Made by a program: the position numbers and the translations under genes. Positions 24,749 through 36,660 of a stretch of 64,000 bases of DNA are shown piece by piece. The notes under the pieces are model-generated. The model was not told the origin of the DNA and did not search any database. It saw only the letters and a list, made by a program, of their open reading frames with translations. The stretch comes from Monomorium pharaonis (lineage: Eukaryota > Arthropoda > Insecta > Hymenoptera > Formicidae): the NCBI RefSeq assembly GCF_013373865.1, contig NC_050467.1, positions 24,946,996 to 25,010,995 of the forward strand. The letters are read 5' to 3'. How positions within the stretch are numbered: position 1 is the stretch's first letter; the number at the start of each line of letters is the position of its first letter.

Positions 24749-26920
24749 TCCTGACGCGGACATGCGCATTCGAGGTTCGCCGTCCTTGAGGTGGCACTTC
24801 GGTATGCGAGGTACGATCTAATTTAATAGCCGCCAGAAATTCCAGCTAGGTCAGAAATTGCCCCTTAACCAGCGGATACAACTCCGAAGGTTCTCGCACG
24901 GTTCCCCCGGCAGATAGATATCTATCTTCGATGCAATCCCGAACGCTCATGGGTCGCCGGAAGTTTCGGACAAGACTGTGCCGCAGCTGCAACTGCAACC
25001 GCGGCTCTCGTCTATGTAACGAACCGAACTTACTTCTCTCGTCCTGAACGACTCCTTTCCCTCGTACTTTCCCAGAAACTTGCGGAGAACCTTACATACC
25101 TAACCGACTGGCAGAAGAGATGGGGGGGGGGGAACGGTTGGGGGACTCAAGTTTAGACCTAGGGTTACGATCGTGCAAACTTTCTAAAATTCCTACTACC
25201 GTGGATCTTCCCCTGTGCTACAGGTTCTTCCGCGATTATTACCGTACGTCGCGTCGTCCGGAAGGAGGGGCAGAGAGAACTCGGGAATCGTGCTCGAGGA
25301 TCTCAAAAGAGCTGGGTCACGCTGCTATATTAACCTTTGAAGAGAACCCGGTATAGCGCGCGGTACTACTTTACATACGGTCCACTCCCGCTTCCCGTTG
25401 TGTTTCCACAAGAATAGACACACGGTTTCGTCTCAGTAACATTGCTTGTTATGACCTCATTTCATTTTTTGTTTTCCGCCGCTCTCCATTTTCCATCCGC
25501 TTTTTCACCCGTGTATTCAATTTACAAAGCTTCTTCACGGACAGCAACTCGGCGCGCCTTCGGGCAAACCGCACGCCGACAAACGAAAACGGCAGTGAAG
25601 TCTGATTCTCTCGTGGGCTGATTTCGCAAAATCCACGTGGCGATTGATATATAGATTAATTGTATGCTACTCGTATAGTTGGTTGGTTTAAGATAGAGAA
25701 ATATTCTCAAAGCATACCTAATTTTTTAAATAGTAATTATCGTAGCATTCATATAATTTTTCTTCAATATAATTGCAAATGAATGTTAGCTTAACTCACA
25801 ACTTCAGTTTGAAACTTAATCGTTCGTAAAACCTTATTTTCGTTTAACAGAAATCAATAAATTAAATACACGAAGTAATATGCGGCTGAAAAATTGCCAG
25901 TTTTAACGAAAACACAGTTTTAAAACTAGTTTTAAACTATAATTTACCGCAAAGTCAGATATCGGAAAAATAATAAGTCTATCAGACTTAGTATTGAAGT
26001 GTTGATAGTGTCAGCTCTCGATTAAATGCATTAGCCGCGATTCAGATGCAAAGAACCGCCTGGATCGTGGAAGGAACGGGTGTTGTAACGATCCAACCTT
26101 TATGTGAGCAAAACCGCTCATGCGAGATGCATTAATGTAGCCGTCCACGCTTTTGTGCCTGGTGTTTGCGTCGTTATAAATTGTTTGTAATGCGAGGATT
26201 TAGTAGATTCAGAGACAAACACTTAAAACGCACTCGTACACCGTTCTTATCATCTAGGAATAAAAATATACAAAGTAAAGTAACGAATGAGAGACTTGAA
26301 AATGTATTCCGCACTTATAAAGAATATCTTAATAAAAATATTCTTCTCATACATATATCTGTGACTTTCTTGAATCTTGGCGCGAAGCGCAATATTTGGA
26401 TTTCATCTCTACGATATCACGAATCGTATACTTCGTTTTCTTCATTCCACCTGCTTCTATTTCCTTCGTCATTTATTTTTTATCCAGTATCCACGCTTTC
26501 GACTTCTGAGCGCGGAAGGTGTACCTATCTCGGAGAAACCTACATGCGTATCTAGCAGTGATGATAGTAACCTCAACCTGCTCTCGTAATAGGAAAAGGA
26601 AAAGATCTGGAAAATCGGAAAAAGAAAAATCGAAAAAATATAGACTACGTTCGCTATAATTTTTTGCGAAATAAAAGAAAACTACGATGATCGATTCAGT
26701 TCTGCTGAATATTAATTTTGTTGAAATGTATATATTTTATTAATGTGTGTTTATATTTAAAAAATATATTATATTGTGAAGAATTTATACGCAATTTATT
26801 CATTTTCATTTAGATTCGAATAAAGGAATGCAATTTGATTTGATTTGGTATTAATAAACTTTGATTCGCATGTTTATAGCAAATTATTTACATTTAGAGT
26901 AGTTATTAATATCAAGTACA

Positions 26921-26970
26921 AGGAGAGAGAAAGAGAGAGAATATATATGTGTATGCGTATGTATATGTAC
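26921..26970 (+). repeat. Compound GA / TATG microsatellite
   Basis: An impure GA run passes into TATATATGTGTATGCGTATG-type repeats. AT-rich DNA lies on both sides. Confidence 0.55.
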
Positions 26971-29333
26971 GACTTTGCATCATCATAATGTACACAGAAT
27001 ATTCATAACCAAGTTAGACGAAACTTCGGAGCACCTAACATAGTATCACTTGCATTTGCAAGACACATTTTAGTTTCTCAGCTGTACAGTTTGAGTACTT
27101 CATTAATTCTCACGAAGGCTTGTCTGTTTTAATTTTTATCTACGCGAAATATGGTCGTAAAAATTTATCATTAAAAAATTTATCGCGTAACGACCAACGG
27201 GCTCAAGTTTATATTTAATAATGAGGCATTTATACAATATTCGAGCTGTTGCCCGCAGTTTCCCTTCGCCCCTTCGCAATTCCGTTATTTTATTACCGAC
27301 GTAGAACGTCCACGGCGAGCCTGCCAGTAATCATGTATGGGATCGCTGCAGCGAGGTCGTCTGGGACTCGAAAGGATCGAAGGGTGTGGAACAATAAGAG
27401 TCCTACATTTTTTATGTCACGCGGCGTAACTAATATCGCAGGTTTTACAACCAGCCTGCCAACAGAAATGTAAGGATATTGCCTTACGCGTACGTAAACA
27501 TCACGTACGCACACTCGTATCGTGGCGGTGTCGTAAAAAAGTCAGCCAATGCTTGAAATATTTCATAACGTGTGGTGCACCATTCAATTCTTTCGAATCG
27601 GACGGTCAATGTCATCCTCGCAAAAAAGTCGATAGATTGAGAATATAATGTCGCTAAATGTCTAACTATAAGAACTATAAGAAAATCAGATGAAGAGAAT
27701 TATTACAGAATACTAGTAGAGAAACCAGAAAGAAAAAAAAATGCCTGACGCTTTTTCCTTAATGTTAATTTTTTAAATTTGTAACATTAATACTTGAGTT
27801 CATAAATCTTGAAAGAAAAGTTATTCGGTAGAGTGGGTAAAGATCAGAAGATTTATAAAATTCTGTCTACGTAGCAATTCTAAATGGCGACGAGAGATCT
27901 TATCCGAAAATGGGAAATTCTTGTGGACGAACGGCGTCGATGCGCACACTCGTGTAGAGAACGGTCACAGCTGTCGGACGGAAATCTGTTGCAGCCCCGT
28001 GGACTTTCACGAAGGAAAAACATTTTTCCAGAGAATTTACCTGACTTACGTTTCATTAATATCAATCGTCCACGAGGAAACCTTCGTTACCGCTTCGTTA
28101 CGTTTTCTCGTTGCACATTCGCGAGAATACGGAGGTGTTCGAATGATTATATTCGCGAGACTGCGATTTGTCCTCCGCCAGATTTGCGATGGATTCGTGC
28201 CAAACGTTCGGCCCAATCTATTATCGAGAAATTCGACTGCCGCGTCGAATTCTCTCTTTCTCTCTCTTTTTCTTTCTAACTTGAAGAGCTTTTAAAAATG
28301 ACTGGCCCGCCCGTTCATCTACCTTATTCGTTTCCCTAGCTACTAGAAGCAGCCTTCATCGTGAACGTCAATATTTCACTCGACTTTTCAAAATCAACTT
28401 GATCTATTAACTCGACCGATGAAATATTTGCACATCTTATCGAATATATCGTAAATATGTGAAAACCGCACAGACGAAAATTTCGTATTACCAATTGCGC
28501 GTAGTTAGCCAGTTTAATAATTGGGCTTATCTTTAAATATAAAAATATGTTTGAAAGAAATACGAATGATAAAAACGTACATCGACTGAAAAATGTAAAT
28601 TGTCAAAAAAAAACTTCCACATTATTATTAATTTGCCTTGAATTCATTCTTTATTCCAATTATATTCTAACTAATTCTATTTTATAATGAATTATGCTGA
28701 ATTGATTTCTTCTGTAAACGTTTTTACTGAAAGGATTAACTGTGTGTGCGAAGGAGAAGCCAAGTATAGATTCCGAATTAAAGAAAGATAATAGAATTAT
28801 CGATGAATACAGTTGTGAAGTCGTTATATTGTACATCGGCAAATCTAACGCGAAACGACAGGAATTTCCCATTAGTCGCTCTCGGTCGCAGAGGGTAGAG
28901 AATTGCAAACTGTCGGATGTCAGAAATGATTTTCGTCCGGAATCGGTCGCAGTTTCGCGAATACACGACACAAAGTTTACCGTCGTCGGCTCGCTGACGC
29001 TTCCAACTCAATATCAGAGCGCGCGTTCCCCTCGCTCTATTAATTCCACGGAAGCCGCCCTGACAAAGAAACGACGTGTCTGGATGCTAGAAATTTATTA
29101 CTGCGAAACGCACAAGTTCGCCACATTTCGTATCTCTTTCCCACGGTTACACGTGTCTTAGATTATTATCTCGTCCTAAATGATTAATTGAAATTATCAG
29201 ATTGTTCTTGCTCGCGCGCGGCTTATCGCATTACCCGAGTACAAAGGGTTACCGCGAGACCGATTGTTTACGCGCTCCAATACGTGCATCCGTAGCCCGA
29301 GCCACCATTATCCCGGCAATTTTCTTTACGATC

Positions 29334-29364
<31 letters not shown>

Positions 29365-31096
29365 TGTCCTATTAAACGAGATACCAGACTCTAAACCATT
29401 AATCAGTATCGGGACTTGTCTGCTCTCCTACCTCTGGGGATTTCGAGATAATAACCGGCAGTTCGTCCCATACATAAAAGAAATCCGCTTAATTTGTGCT
29501 GACGCAAGATATCGTTATCATTAAATTTTAAAATACATTTTTATCGGCATTTCCGGGCCTCTCTCCGCTGAACCGTGCCGCGATAAAGCCTATGAATTTA
29601 TTCAAACGACGCATTTACATGTTACATCTAGCAAAAATCGATTTCCTGATCGCAAATTCCGGTCGCGCATATTTTTCTTTTTTTTTTCCCCCGGCCCCTT
29701 CCCACGCCACGCGTGAGTTTTTGACGTTTAATCGTTTCCATCATACGGCTTCCGCCGTAATATCGTAACGCAGATTCGCCGGATGTGTTTTACGGATTAA
29801 CGCATAGCAGAAAAACCGAGATAATGCTCGCAAATTCTCCCGCGAATTTTATGCGTGACGCTCGGCGCTTAAATCTACTCTGATAGGAGTAAATGGGTCA
29901 ACGGAAATTTTTTTTCGCAAAGCGTATGCACTCCACGAGATGCGAACGTCATCGGAAATTTTTATTATAAATATCATCCTGTTACCTGGCACATTTCATT
30001 AATCGGACTTCCTTTAAAAATATATTGTTGATCCGCCGTTGGAGATTACTCCTTTACCGCCAAAGTAATTTCATTAAGCGCGTCAATCAAAGTATCAAAC
30101 CATTTATCTCGCGTCCGATTTTTCCGGCCATTACGCTCGAAGCCGATTAGATTCCGCGATATTTTTGCCCCTCACATTCCGGGTACGGACGGTAATACGT
30201 TAAGCAGCACTTCTCTCAGCTAATTCGGAAAAAGAGAAAGACTCGAGGCTAGCGGAAGAAAGCAACGTGGGCGGAAGCAGAAACCAGGGGAGAAATGGGG
30301 AAACGGAAACAGAGGAGAATATGTACAAGAAAGAGAATATCGACAGAGAGGATGCTTTGGCAGGAAAGGATAAGGGAGAATGGGATACGAGGAAAAATCG
30401 GATAAAAAGGTACGAGGCCGGGAAGCGCGGCGTGAAGAACGAACGATTCCGAGCTCACCAAGTAGTAACGGTCGACGCTCGGGCAGCCAAGCGTGATATT
30501 CCATTCTGCCGAATCCGCGCGGACTACATAATTCCAAGTCCCGATTTCGAAGGCGAGTTACAGGAGCACCACTGATCGACGTGCCATCGACGTTTGACCC
30601 AGTTTGCGAACTTTACCAGTGACAGGTATCTCTTTTACCCTGATGAGCTCGGTTAGCGCGAGGAGGGTCTAACAAGATGAGGTATAAAAATAAGAAACGA
30701 ACAAGCACATAGGAGCAAAACGTTGTCGATACACGGAGGAACGATAATTACGGTACCGACCATGAGTTTGCGGATTATTTTCAGTGAACAAGGAGTATCA
30801 GTGGTAATTTTATTTTAGTATAGAGTACAAAAAAGTTTCTAGGTTTTCTTTATTTTATATACTGAGCGTAGACAAAACAAATTTTACATATAGGGGACGA
30901 ACAAAATCACACATTGGATCGTCGTATCGTTGTAAGCAATTTTAAGGAGCAGAGTGAAAAACAAATTTTCCAATACCCCTTAAAAACTAAAAGAACATTG
31001 CACTGGTGACTATTTATAAGCATTGCACGACCTTATTCCAAAGAATAAAGTCTATATAAAGGGCCAATCTCTTAATAAAGTAAGTAGTATATTTCC
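26971..31096. other. Mixed DNA with CpG-rich islands, no gene recognised
   Basis: Balanced blocks at 27250-27600, 27880-28300 and 28830-29160 carry 75-140-codon frames, often two at once. 28742-29161 is the longest at 139 codons with a GTG start. 30220-30430 is purine-rich on the plus strand. 30800-31096 is AT-rich. A TATA-like GGTATAAAAATAAG lies near 30681 with nothing recognisable downstream. Confidence 0.45.
29332..29364 (+). repeat. (CT)n microsatellite
   Basis: 33 bp of CT with a single CC interruption. Confidence 0.85.
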
Positions 31097-31098
31097 TA

Positions 31099-31401
31099 CA
31101 CTGAAAAAATATCCTTAGTAAAATTGTGAAGTGCATTTAGTAATAATATTGTTTGAAATTATTAATAAAAATATAAATATAATAATAATAACAAAGCGTT
31201 TAGTAATAATTATAAACATTTTCTTATAAACGTAAAATAATTATAACAAAATAATGCAATAACAACTAAATGTTTATAACTAAATATTTATTATCAAACG
31301 TTTTGTTATTATTATTATTGTATTTATTTATAACCAAATATTTCAAACAATATTACTACTAAGTGCATCGCACAAGTTTATTGAAAATTTTTTTTTCTAT
31401 A
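31099..31401. mobile_element. Palindromic AT-rich MITE, Tc1/mariner-like, about 303 bp
   Basis: A near-complete inverted repeat. The left arm begins CACTGAAAAAAT and includes AGTGCATTTAGTAATAATAT near 31131, TTGTTTGAAAT and a TAATAATAATAACAAA block near 31181-31196. The right arm carries the reverse complements in order: TTTTGTTATTATTATTATTG near 31301, ATATTTCAAACAATATTACT near 31347 and AAGTGCATCGCAC near 31371. The left end is preceded by TA (31097-31098). The right end is degenerate (a T run then CTATA) and is followed by TA at 31402-31403. The terminal CACTGAAAAA matches the other palindromic element at 19180-19360. There is no coding capacity. The right boundary is less secure than the left. 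Confidence 0.7.
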
Positions 31402-31403
31402 TA

Positions 31404-32585
31404 AATGTTTATCTTGTCCATCCTTTGTAAGTGTCATAAATAATATTTATAGCCGCTTATCGTTCACCAGAATCTACTTTAACGGTAAATTTATTGCAGC
31501 TATAGATATAGGTATAAGGATGCTTCCATTTTTTGTTGGTGTCAGGTCTAATTAATAGCTGGTACCGTGTGTCACGGGGGAAGATAGGGGGATACTCGCG
31601 ATGAGGTGATGTCGGACATGCGGATTGTGACAACGGTGCTCCCCGCGATTCGAGCGTATGGGCGATTCGAAAGAACGGGAAAGCTCATCCGAATGACGTA
31701 ATCTACAGAACGGCCCGAGGGTTGCAGATTAATATTGGCGCGTTCCTTGTTTTCGTCCGTTCCGAAAGCCGTCCCGCGATAAATCAAACAACGCGAGAAC
31801 GCCCGGCGCGGCGATCACGAATTCCTTCGACGCCATCGAAATCCCGTCGATATAAACACCGGGGGAGCGATAACGCCTCATCCGACGTTATCGCACGGTA
31901 GAAAAGAAATACGATTCACACGCGGCTGGCCGGCCGGCGCGACTCGTCGCGCTTGGATATTTTAAAGCGCGGCTCTCGAGGATATTTGCACATTCGAGGA
32001 TTATCGTCGCATTTCGATTCTACTATATACGCTTCGAGATTTTTTAGCGACGCTATAAGAATAATGAAGCCCGGTAAAATATACAAATAAAATATATGAG
32101 TCATGTGACAAAAATAAAATAAACAGTACGTAGGATATGAAAGCAAAATACGAGTGAAATGAGATACAAAATAAAATTTTATTACGAATGGAGGATGAAA
32201 AAAATTGCGTAATATCGATATGTGATAAAAGAGTTTGTAAAAAAATAGTATTAGAAGATGGATGTGACTTAAAATAGTAGAATTTGCGTCTGACATAGTG
32301 CTGGCTGCGGTAAAACCATAAAGAAATGATGTAAATTTTTGCAAGATTGATGTTCGCGATTTTCTAGAACGTTGCTCGACCATTTTGTGCAGGTGACTAG
32401 TCGACTCTAATATTCTCTGTAGACAGTGCTCCGAGTGCTATAAGACTTCGCATCTACACGATCTACGAATCGATGTGCTAGTAGCTTGGCTAATATCAAA
32501 AGTAGAATTGCACCTCGCGCATTTTATGAATTCCATAGAGATATGAAGAAAACGGACGCAAAAAGATTACGGCACAGGAAAACTG
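31404..32585. other. Mixed DNA, no gene recognised
   Basis: 31560-31990 is CpG-rich. 32030-32340 holds a 155-codon minus-strand frame (31916-32383) that translates to a hydrophobic, Ile/Leu/Phe/Tyr-rich sequence, as AT-rich DNA commonly does. No domain recognised. Confidence 0.45.
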
Positions 32586-32594
32586 GTTGTAACA

Positions 32595-32628
32595 ATAAAT
32601 AATTTGGTTAATTAATTAAATTATTTAT
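32595..32628. repeat. Perfect 11-bp inverted repeat with longer imperfect arms
   Basis: ATAAATAATTT at 32595-32605 and AAATTATTTAT at 32618-32628 are exact reverse complements around a 12-nt AT-rich loop. The arms extend imperfectly outwards, with GTTGT near 32587 facing ACAAC near 32633. It could be a very short foldback element. Confidence 0.55.
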
Positions 32629-32642
32629 ATCACAACAAAACA

Positions 32643-32680
32643 TTTTAATTCACGTTTCTAATTTAATTCACGTTTTCTAA
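32643..32680 (+). repeat. 19-bp tandem duplication
   Basis: Two adjacent 19-bp copies of a unit of the form TTTTAATTCACGTTTCTAA (32643-32661 and 32662-32680). They differ mainly by the number of T residues at two positions. It lies 14 bp from the inverted repeat at 32595-32628. Confidence 0.65.
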
Positions 32681-33330
32681 AAATGAAAAAGGTTATAGAG
32701 AATCGATATTAAATTTATCAAAAAATCTATCATTGCAATAAACCTGTATAAAGAATTATTTATAAGAGGTAGTCATAGCTGCAAAAAACTTATTTCAGCT
32801 TATAAATGATTTTTTAAAACACAATCACGCTGTTAAAAACGGTCGCATGTTTCCATCAAAAATCACGGTATAGAGACACGAGCGGCGTATTTTCCATTTA
32901 CTCTCACCCTCTGGTAATTCCTCTGTCTGGTCGCTGGTCGCTTGTCGTCACCCCCCTTCGGTACGAAAATATTTTCCAGGCATTATTTACAATATGTCAT
33001 ATTTACGTCGTCTGCAGTTTTGACCGCGAATTTTTTTCCCAAACCCCTGTACATCAAAATTCTCGCGTTTCTCATAACGATTAAACGTATATGTGACTTG
33101 AAAGGAGACAGAAATTTGAAATGAAAATTTTTGTCACTCCGTGTTTTAATACAATCGGATCGCACTTCTTCGAGAAAACCCGAAACCTGTACTTTAGACG
33201 AAGTATAATTACACGATATCGATTCAGCTCTGGTCAGTAATCAGACACCAATCTAATCACTGACTAACGGTAACCGTCTCCACGAGTAGAAAATCGATCG
33301 TACTATTACCTCGCTTCTCAATTACCTCGC
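32681..33330. other. AT-rich non-coding stretch
   Basis: AT-rich, with only 60-codon frames on opposite strands at 32942-33165. Nothing recognised. Confidence 0.5.
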
Positions 33331-33332
33331 TC

Positions 33333-33740
33333 GTGAAACTAGCGCACATATCTCGCAGAACTAATGCCGCGATACGCAATTCGTCGCCGCTGCGGTTCCT
33401 GGTGTACCTGTTCGCCTATCGGAAGCAGAACCTTGGATTTTGGACGGAACATACGAGCGAGTACGACAGGGGGGAGGGTCGTCGAGAGAGCGCGATTGAT
33501 CGTCGTAGACCGCAACACGACCACCATCACCGCGATCATCGCCATCATCTCTGAATTCCAGCACGTTAATGGGTATTGCGATTGGTGCGGAAGATTCGAT
33601 CCCCGATTCCACCTGAATCCCTCGTTCAAGGCCCAGGGCTTGTTTCATGAAGATAATAACGCCGAATATGCGGCCCGTATTCACCGCCATCTCATCCCTC
33701 CGCTATTGCGGATGACGAACACTCGCGAGCAGTATTAAAC
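33333..33740. other. Block open in several frames on both strands, coding status unclear
   Basis: A 124-codon ATG frame on the plus strand (33364-33738), a second plus frame (33333-33554, GTG start) ending in a His/Asp/Arg-rich tail, and a 109-codon ATG frame on the minus strand (33361-33690) all overlap. Parts of each look protein-like. Examples are the minus-strand N-terminus with its GVIIFMK stretch, and the plus-strand segment with CDWCGRF followed by FHLNPSFKAQG. At most one can be a real exon, and none matches a family I recognise. Low stop density in CpG-rich DNA is enough to produce this pattern. Confidence 0.2.
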
Positions 33741-34062
33741 AATGTTAAATACGTGTTATTATGATTACGAGGGGAGAGATAACGTAACAAATGGATCAGC
33801 GTAAATGGAATGTCGTCGCATTGCCCGGAGCGTTTGTCGAAGCACCGAGAACGCACCATTCCCCGAACGACGTCGATAATCGCGAGAGCGAGACAAAAGG
33901 AAAGCGTAGTCGGCAATCGGATCGAACGTATCTGTAGTCGAGTACTGATCTAAGCTCGCTCTCTTAACGCTCTCCTTTCCCGCTAATCCACAACGATAGA
34001 TATTTGTGTTCGAGCGCAGGACGCACTATCACCTGCGTCCATCGCTGCTCTCGAAGAAGCCA

Positions 34063-34107
<45 letters not shown>

Positions 34108-34560
34108 TCTCTCTCTTTCTCTGGCCTATGGGGGTCTCGATGGCAATTTACCAATCAGCTTTATTAAATTTCGGTGCCGCCAATATGGCGGACTACGGGG
34201 TAACTCGATTGCTCTGTCGTGCTGCAGCCACTTTCGTAGCTCGCAGCGCAGCCGGTCCTAATCCTTAACAGGATGGGACAGAATCGCGCAAGGGCCGGGG
34301 AGGAAACTCATTATAGCTCGATCGAGTCTCCCAAGAATAACGTCGCGGCTAATTACTATAAGCGGCTGTAACGCGATCTAAAAATCCCGCGAATTCCCGA
34401 TAGAAGGAAAAGCTTCTTAATAGAAGCGAAGGGAATAATTTCGCATGATGGATGATGAATATTGCGGTAACGCGAAAAAAACATCGAATTACTAAATTTT
34501 GATCATTCTTTTAGATATTTTGTTACTTAAGTTTAAGCACAAAGAAGTTCAAGTTTCTTA
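33741..34560. other. Mixed DNA around a CT microsatellite, no gene recognised
   Basis: 33780-33960 is CpG-rich with a short minus-strand frame. 34130-34330 has balanced composition. 34440-34560 is AT-rich. No gene recognised. Confidence 0.5.
34066..34122 (+). repeat. (CT)n microsatellite
   Basis: Pure CT for about 39 bp (34066-34104), then impure CT/TTC to 34122. It generates the Ser/Leu-repeat frame at 34004-34261, which is not counted as a gene. Confidence 0.9.
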
Positions 34561-36660
34561 TAAAACACCATTCCTACGTACGCCTCAGCATTTCACAAGC
34601 GCAAACAAACAAATCGATAAACTCGCAAAAACATCTAAAAACAACTTTCGCACGAGCTAAATTTAGAATTCGGCGCACGAGTAAACGGCAGCGGAATCTC
34701 CGCGTTAATCGAATGTGCAAACAACAAAGGCGAGGTGGTTTCGTCAAAGCGAAGCTGACTGTCGCGCGACAAGAATGATGATCCGCGGCATTACGCGTGT
34801 CGCGCAGCGAGCGGGAGGGACGGCCGACACGACGAGAGGAGGGAAAAAGGGATAAAAAAAAGAGATAGGTATTAAAAGGATCGTTCACGGGCGAAACAGG
34901 TAAAACCGCAAAAGTGCAGTCCACGAGGATGGCCTACGGCGAACGTAGTGACGAGCGGGGGATCAATATACACACGCGGATCTAACCAGTCATCCGGACC
35001 GGTTGTCTGGACCGCCGGCCGTCGGCCGCCGCCCCTCCCTTCCCCCCTCATCCCGTCGGGAAATCATCCCCTAGGCCTCGAACTCCAGTCAGTCACCCCA
35101 TCCATCCGCCCTCCATCGCCGGTCTGCCTCGGCTGGTCCACCGTGGCGATTTCTCCTCCTCCCTCGATCACGTAAATTGCTCCTCCGGCCGTACTCGCCC
35201 CTCGGCGATTGATACGCAGAGCTTAAATTATAGGCGCCCCTGATCCCCGACGCGCCTTAGGCGAGCATGGGGCATGGATTTGCGGTGAATTCCGGGCGAG
35301 CATGCGAACGCCGGGTGAAGCCGGGATGAGACGAGATGAGACGAGACGAGACGAGACCGCACGCCGAGTCGCCGTCAAAACTCGTTTCTCGCAAGCGGGA
35401 TCATTCGTCCGTTATTTACTGCGGGAGAGCTAAGCCGCGGATAAGTGTTACACGACACGATAGGGCCGTTAATTACCGTAACGAATTGTCGAGCGCGAGG
35501 GATATTTTTCAGCCGTAAACTTAGAGGTAGAATTATTACAACCCAACCGGGAAATATGTTATCCAGACTCGCGTACTTGGTTGTTTTATTTTTCCGCAAT
35601 AATTTTTGAAAATAATTTTCAAGGTAGAAATTACTCTCTGGAGAAACTTTTAACGATTTTTTAGAAATGTGATATACGTATAATAGGATCGAATGAATGA
35701 TAATAAGGATGATAAGATTCAGGCGAGAAGATAAGATTTGAATTGTCACGTTTGATACTCAATTATAAATTCCTCGCGCGTTACGTTGGGTTCAAAAATA
35801 GTAAGACATTCCGTGCTGTGGAAGTATGCACTTTCCAGGGATATCAAATTTGCATGTCGTAGGTAAGTAGAGCTCGTTCTCGACAGAGAAACCTACATCT
35901 TAGAACAATTGTTCGTATGAAACTCGCGGCTCACACTCTGTGAGCGTTGCCACGTGATACTTGACGATTTAACCAGAATTTTCTCTTTCTGATACGGTAA
36001 TTCGTCCAACTGAAAAGGTTTATTTTCGAAATCACGACGATGATATTTCATGGAAAGCTTTCAATCTTCAAATTAGCTTTCACAAAAATATCGACGCGAT
36101 GCGTTGATTTCGACGGACGGCCAAATTATTTTCATAAATTGGAATCGCTACAGCCGTGTATATATCATGTAATCAATTTTTGCTTTAAATGGCAAGCGCG
36201 AGCCGCTTTTTAATCAATACAGATATCGCCAATTTTAAATACGAATCACCGCAAATATCGCCAGTCAAACGTCACTCGCATTTAATTCGCGTAATAAATT
36301 ACTCTTTACGGCCGCGCGTGAGTACGACGAAGCGTTGTACCCGCCGATTATTATAGTGATATATAATATGTACCGTAATATTAATATTAATGAATTAATT
36401 TAGATAGAAGTATAATTCAATGGCCATGTGTAATTCCTGTTAAATCGGGAATCAAAATTGAAATTATTAAACTTGTTAAAGAAAACATATCGTTATTATG
36501 ACGTATTACAAATAATATTTTTCTGTCATGTCTTTAAAAAACTTCGGTTCCAATTTAAATGTTGTATTATTGCGGACATATTTCTATAACGCAGTTAACA
36601 TTACTCGTTTGAATTTGTAAAATCTAATTTTAATTAAATTAAAATAATTAAGTTAAAAAT
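34561..36660. other. CpG-rich then AT-rich DNA, no gene recognised
   Basis: 34561-35500 is CpG-rich, including a C-rich run at 35020-35170. A palindrome with arms TTGAAAAT/ATTTTCAA sits at 35606-35622, and AT-rich DNA with the palindrome ATTTTAATT-A-AATTAAAAT at 36627-36645. No gene or splice-bounded frame recognised. Confidence 0.45.
35325..35357 (+). repeat. (GAGAC)n pentamer repeat
   Basis: About six GAGAC/GATGAG-type units. The last three are perfect GAGAC copies. Confidence 0.75.

Larger units (their letters stand above)
23181..26920. other. Mixed DNA, no gene recognised
   Basis: 23180-23480 is CpG-rich. 23900-24540 is AT-rich. 24880-25360 is CpG-rich with a run of ten G at 25122-25131. 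25690-26010 is AT-rich and contains the palindrome AGTTTTAAAACT near 25915. A 129-codon frame at 26166-26555 starts at TTG and matches nothing recognised. Confidence 0.45.

Noticed and set aside
31916..32383. 155-codon hydrophobic minus-strand frame that resembles a membrane protein
   Set aside because: Ile/Leu/Phe/Tyr richness follows from AT-rich DNA. No charged loops or family pattern are recognisable.
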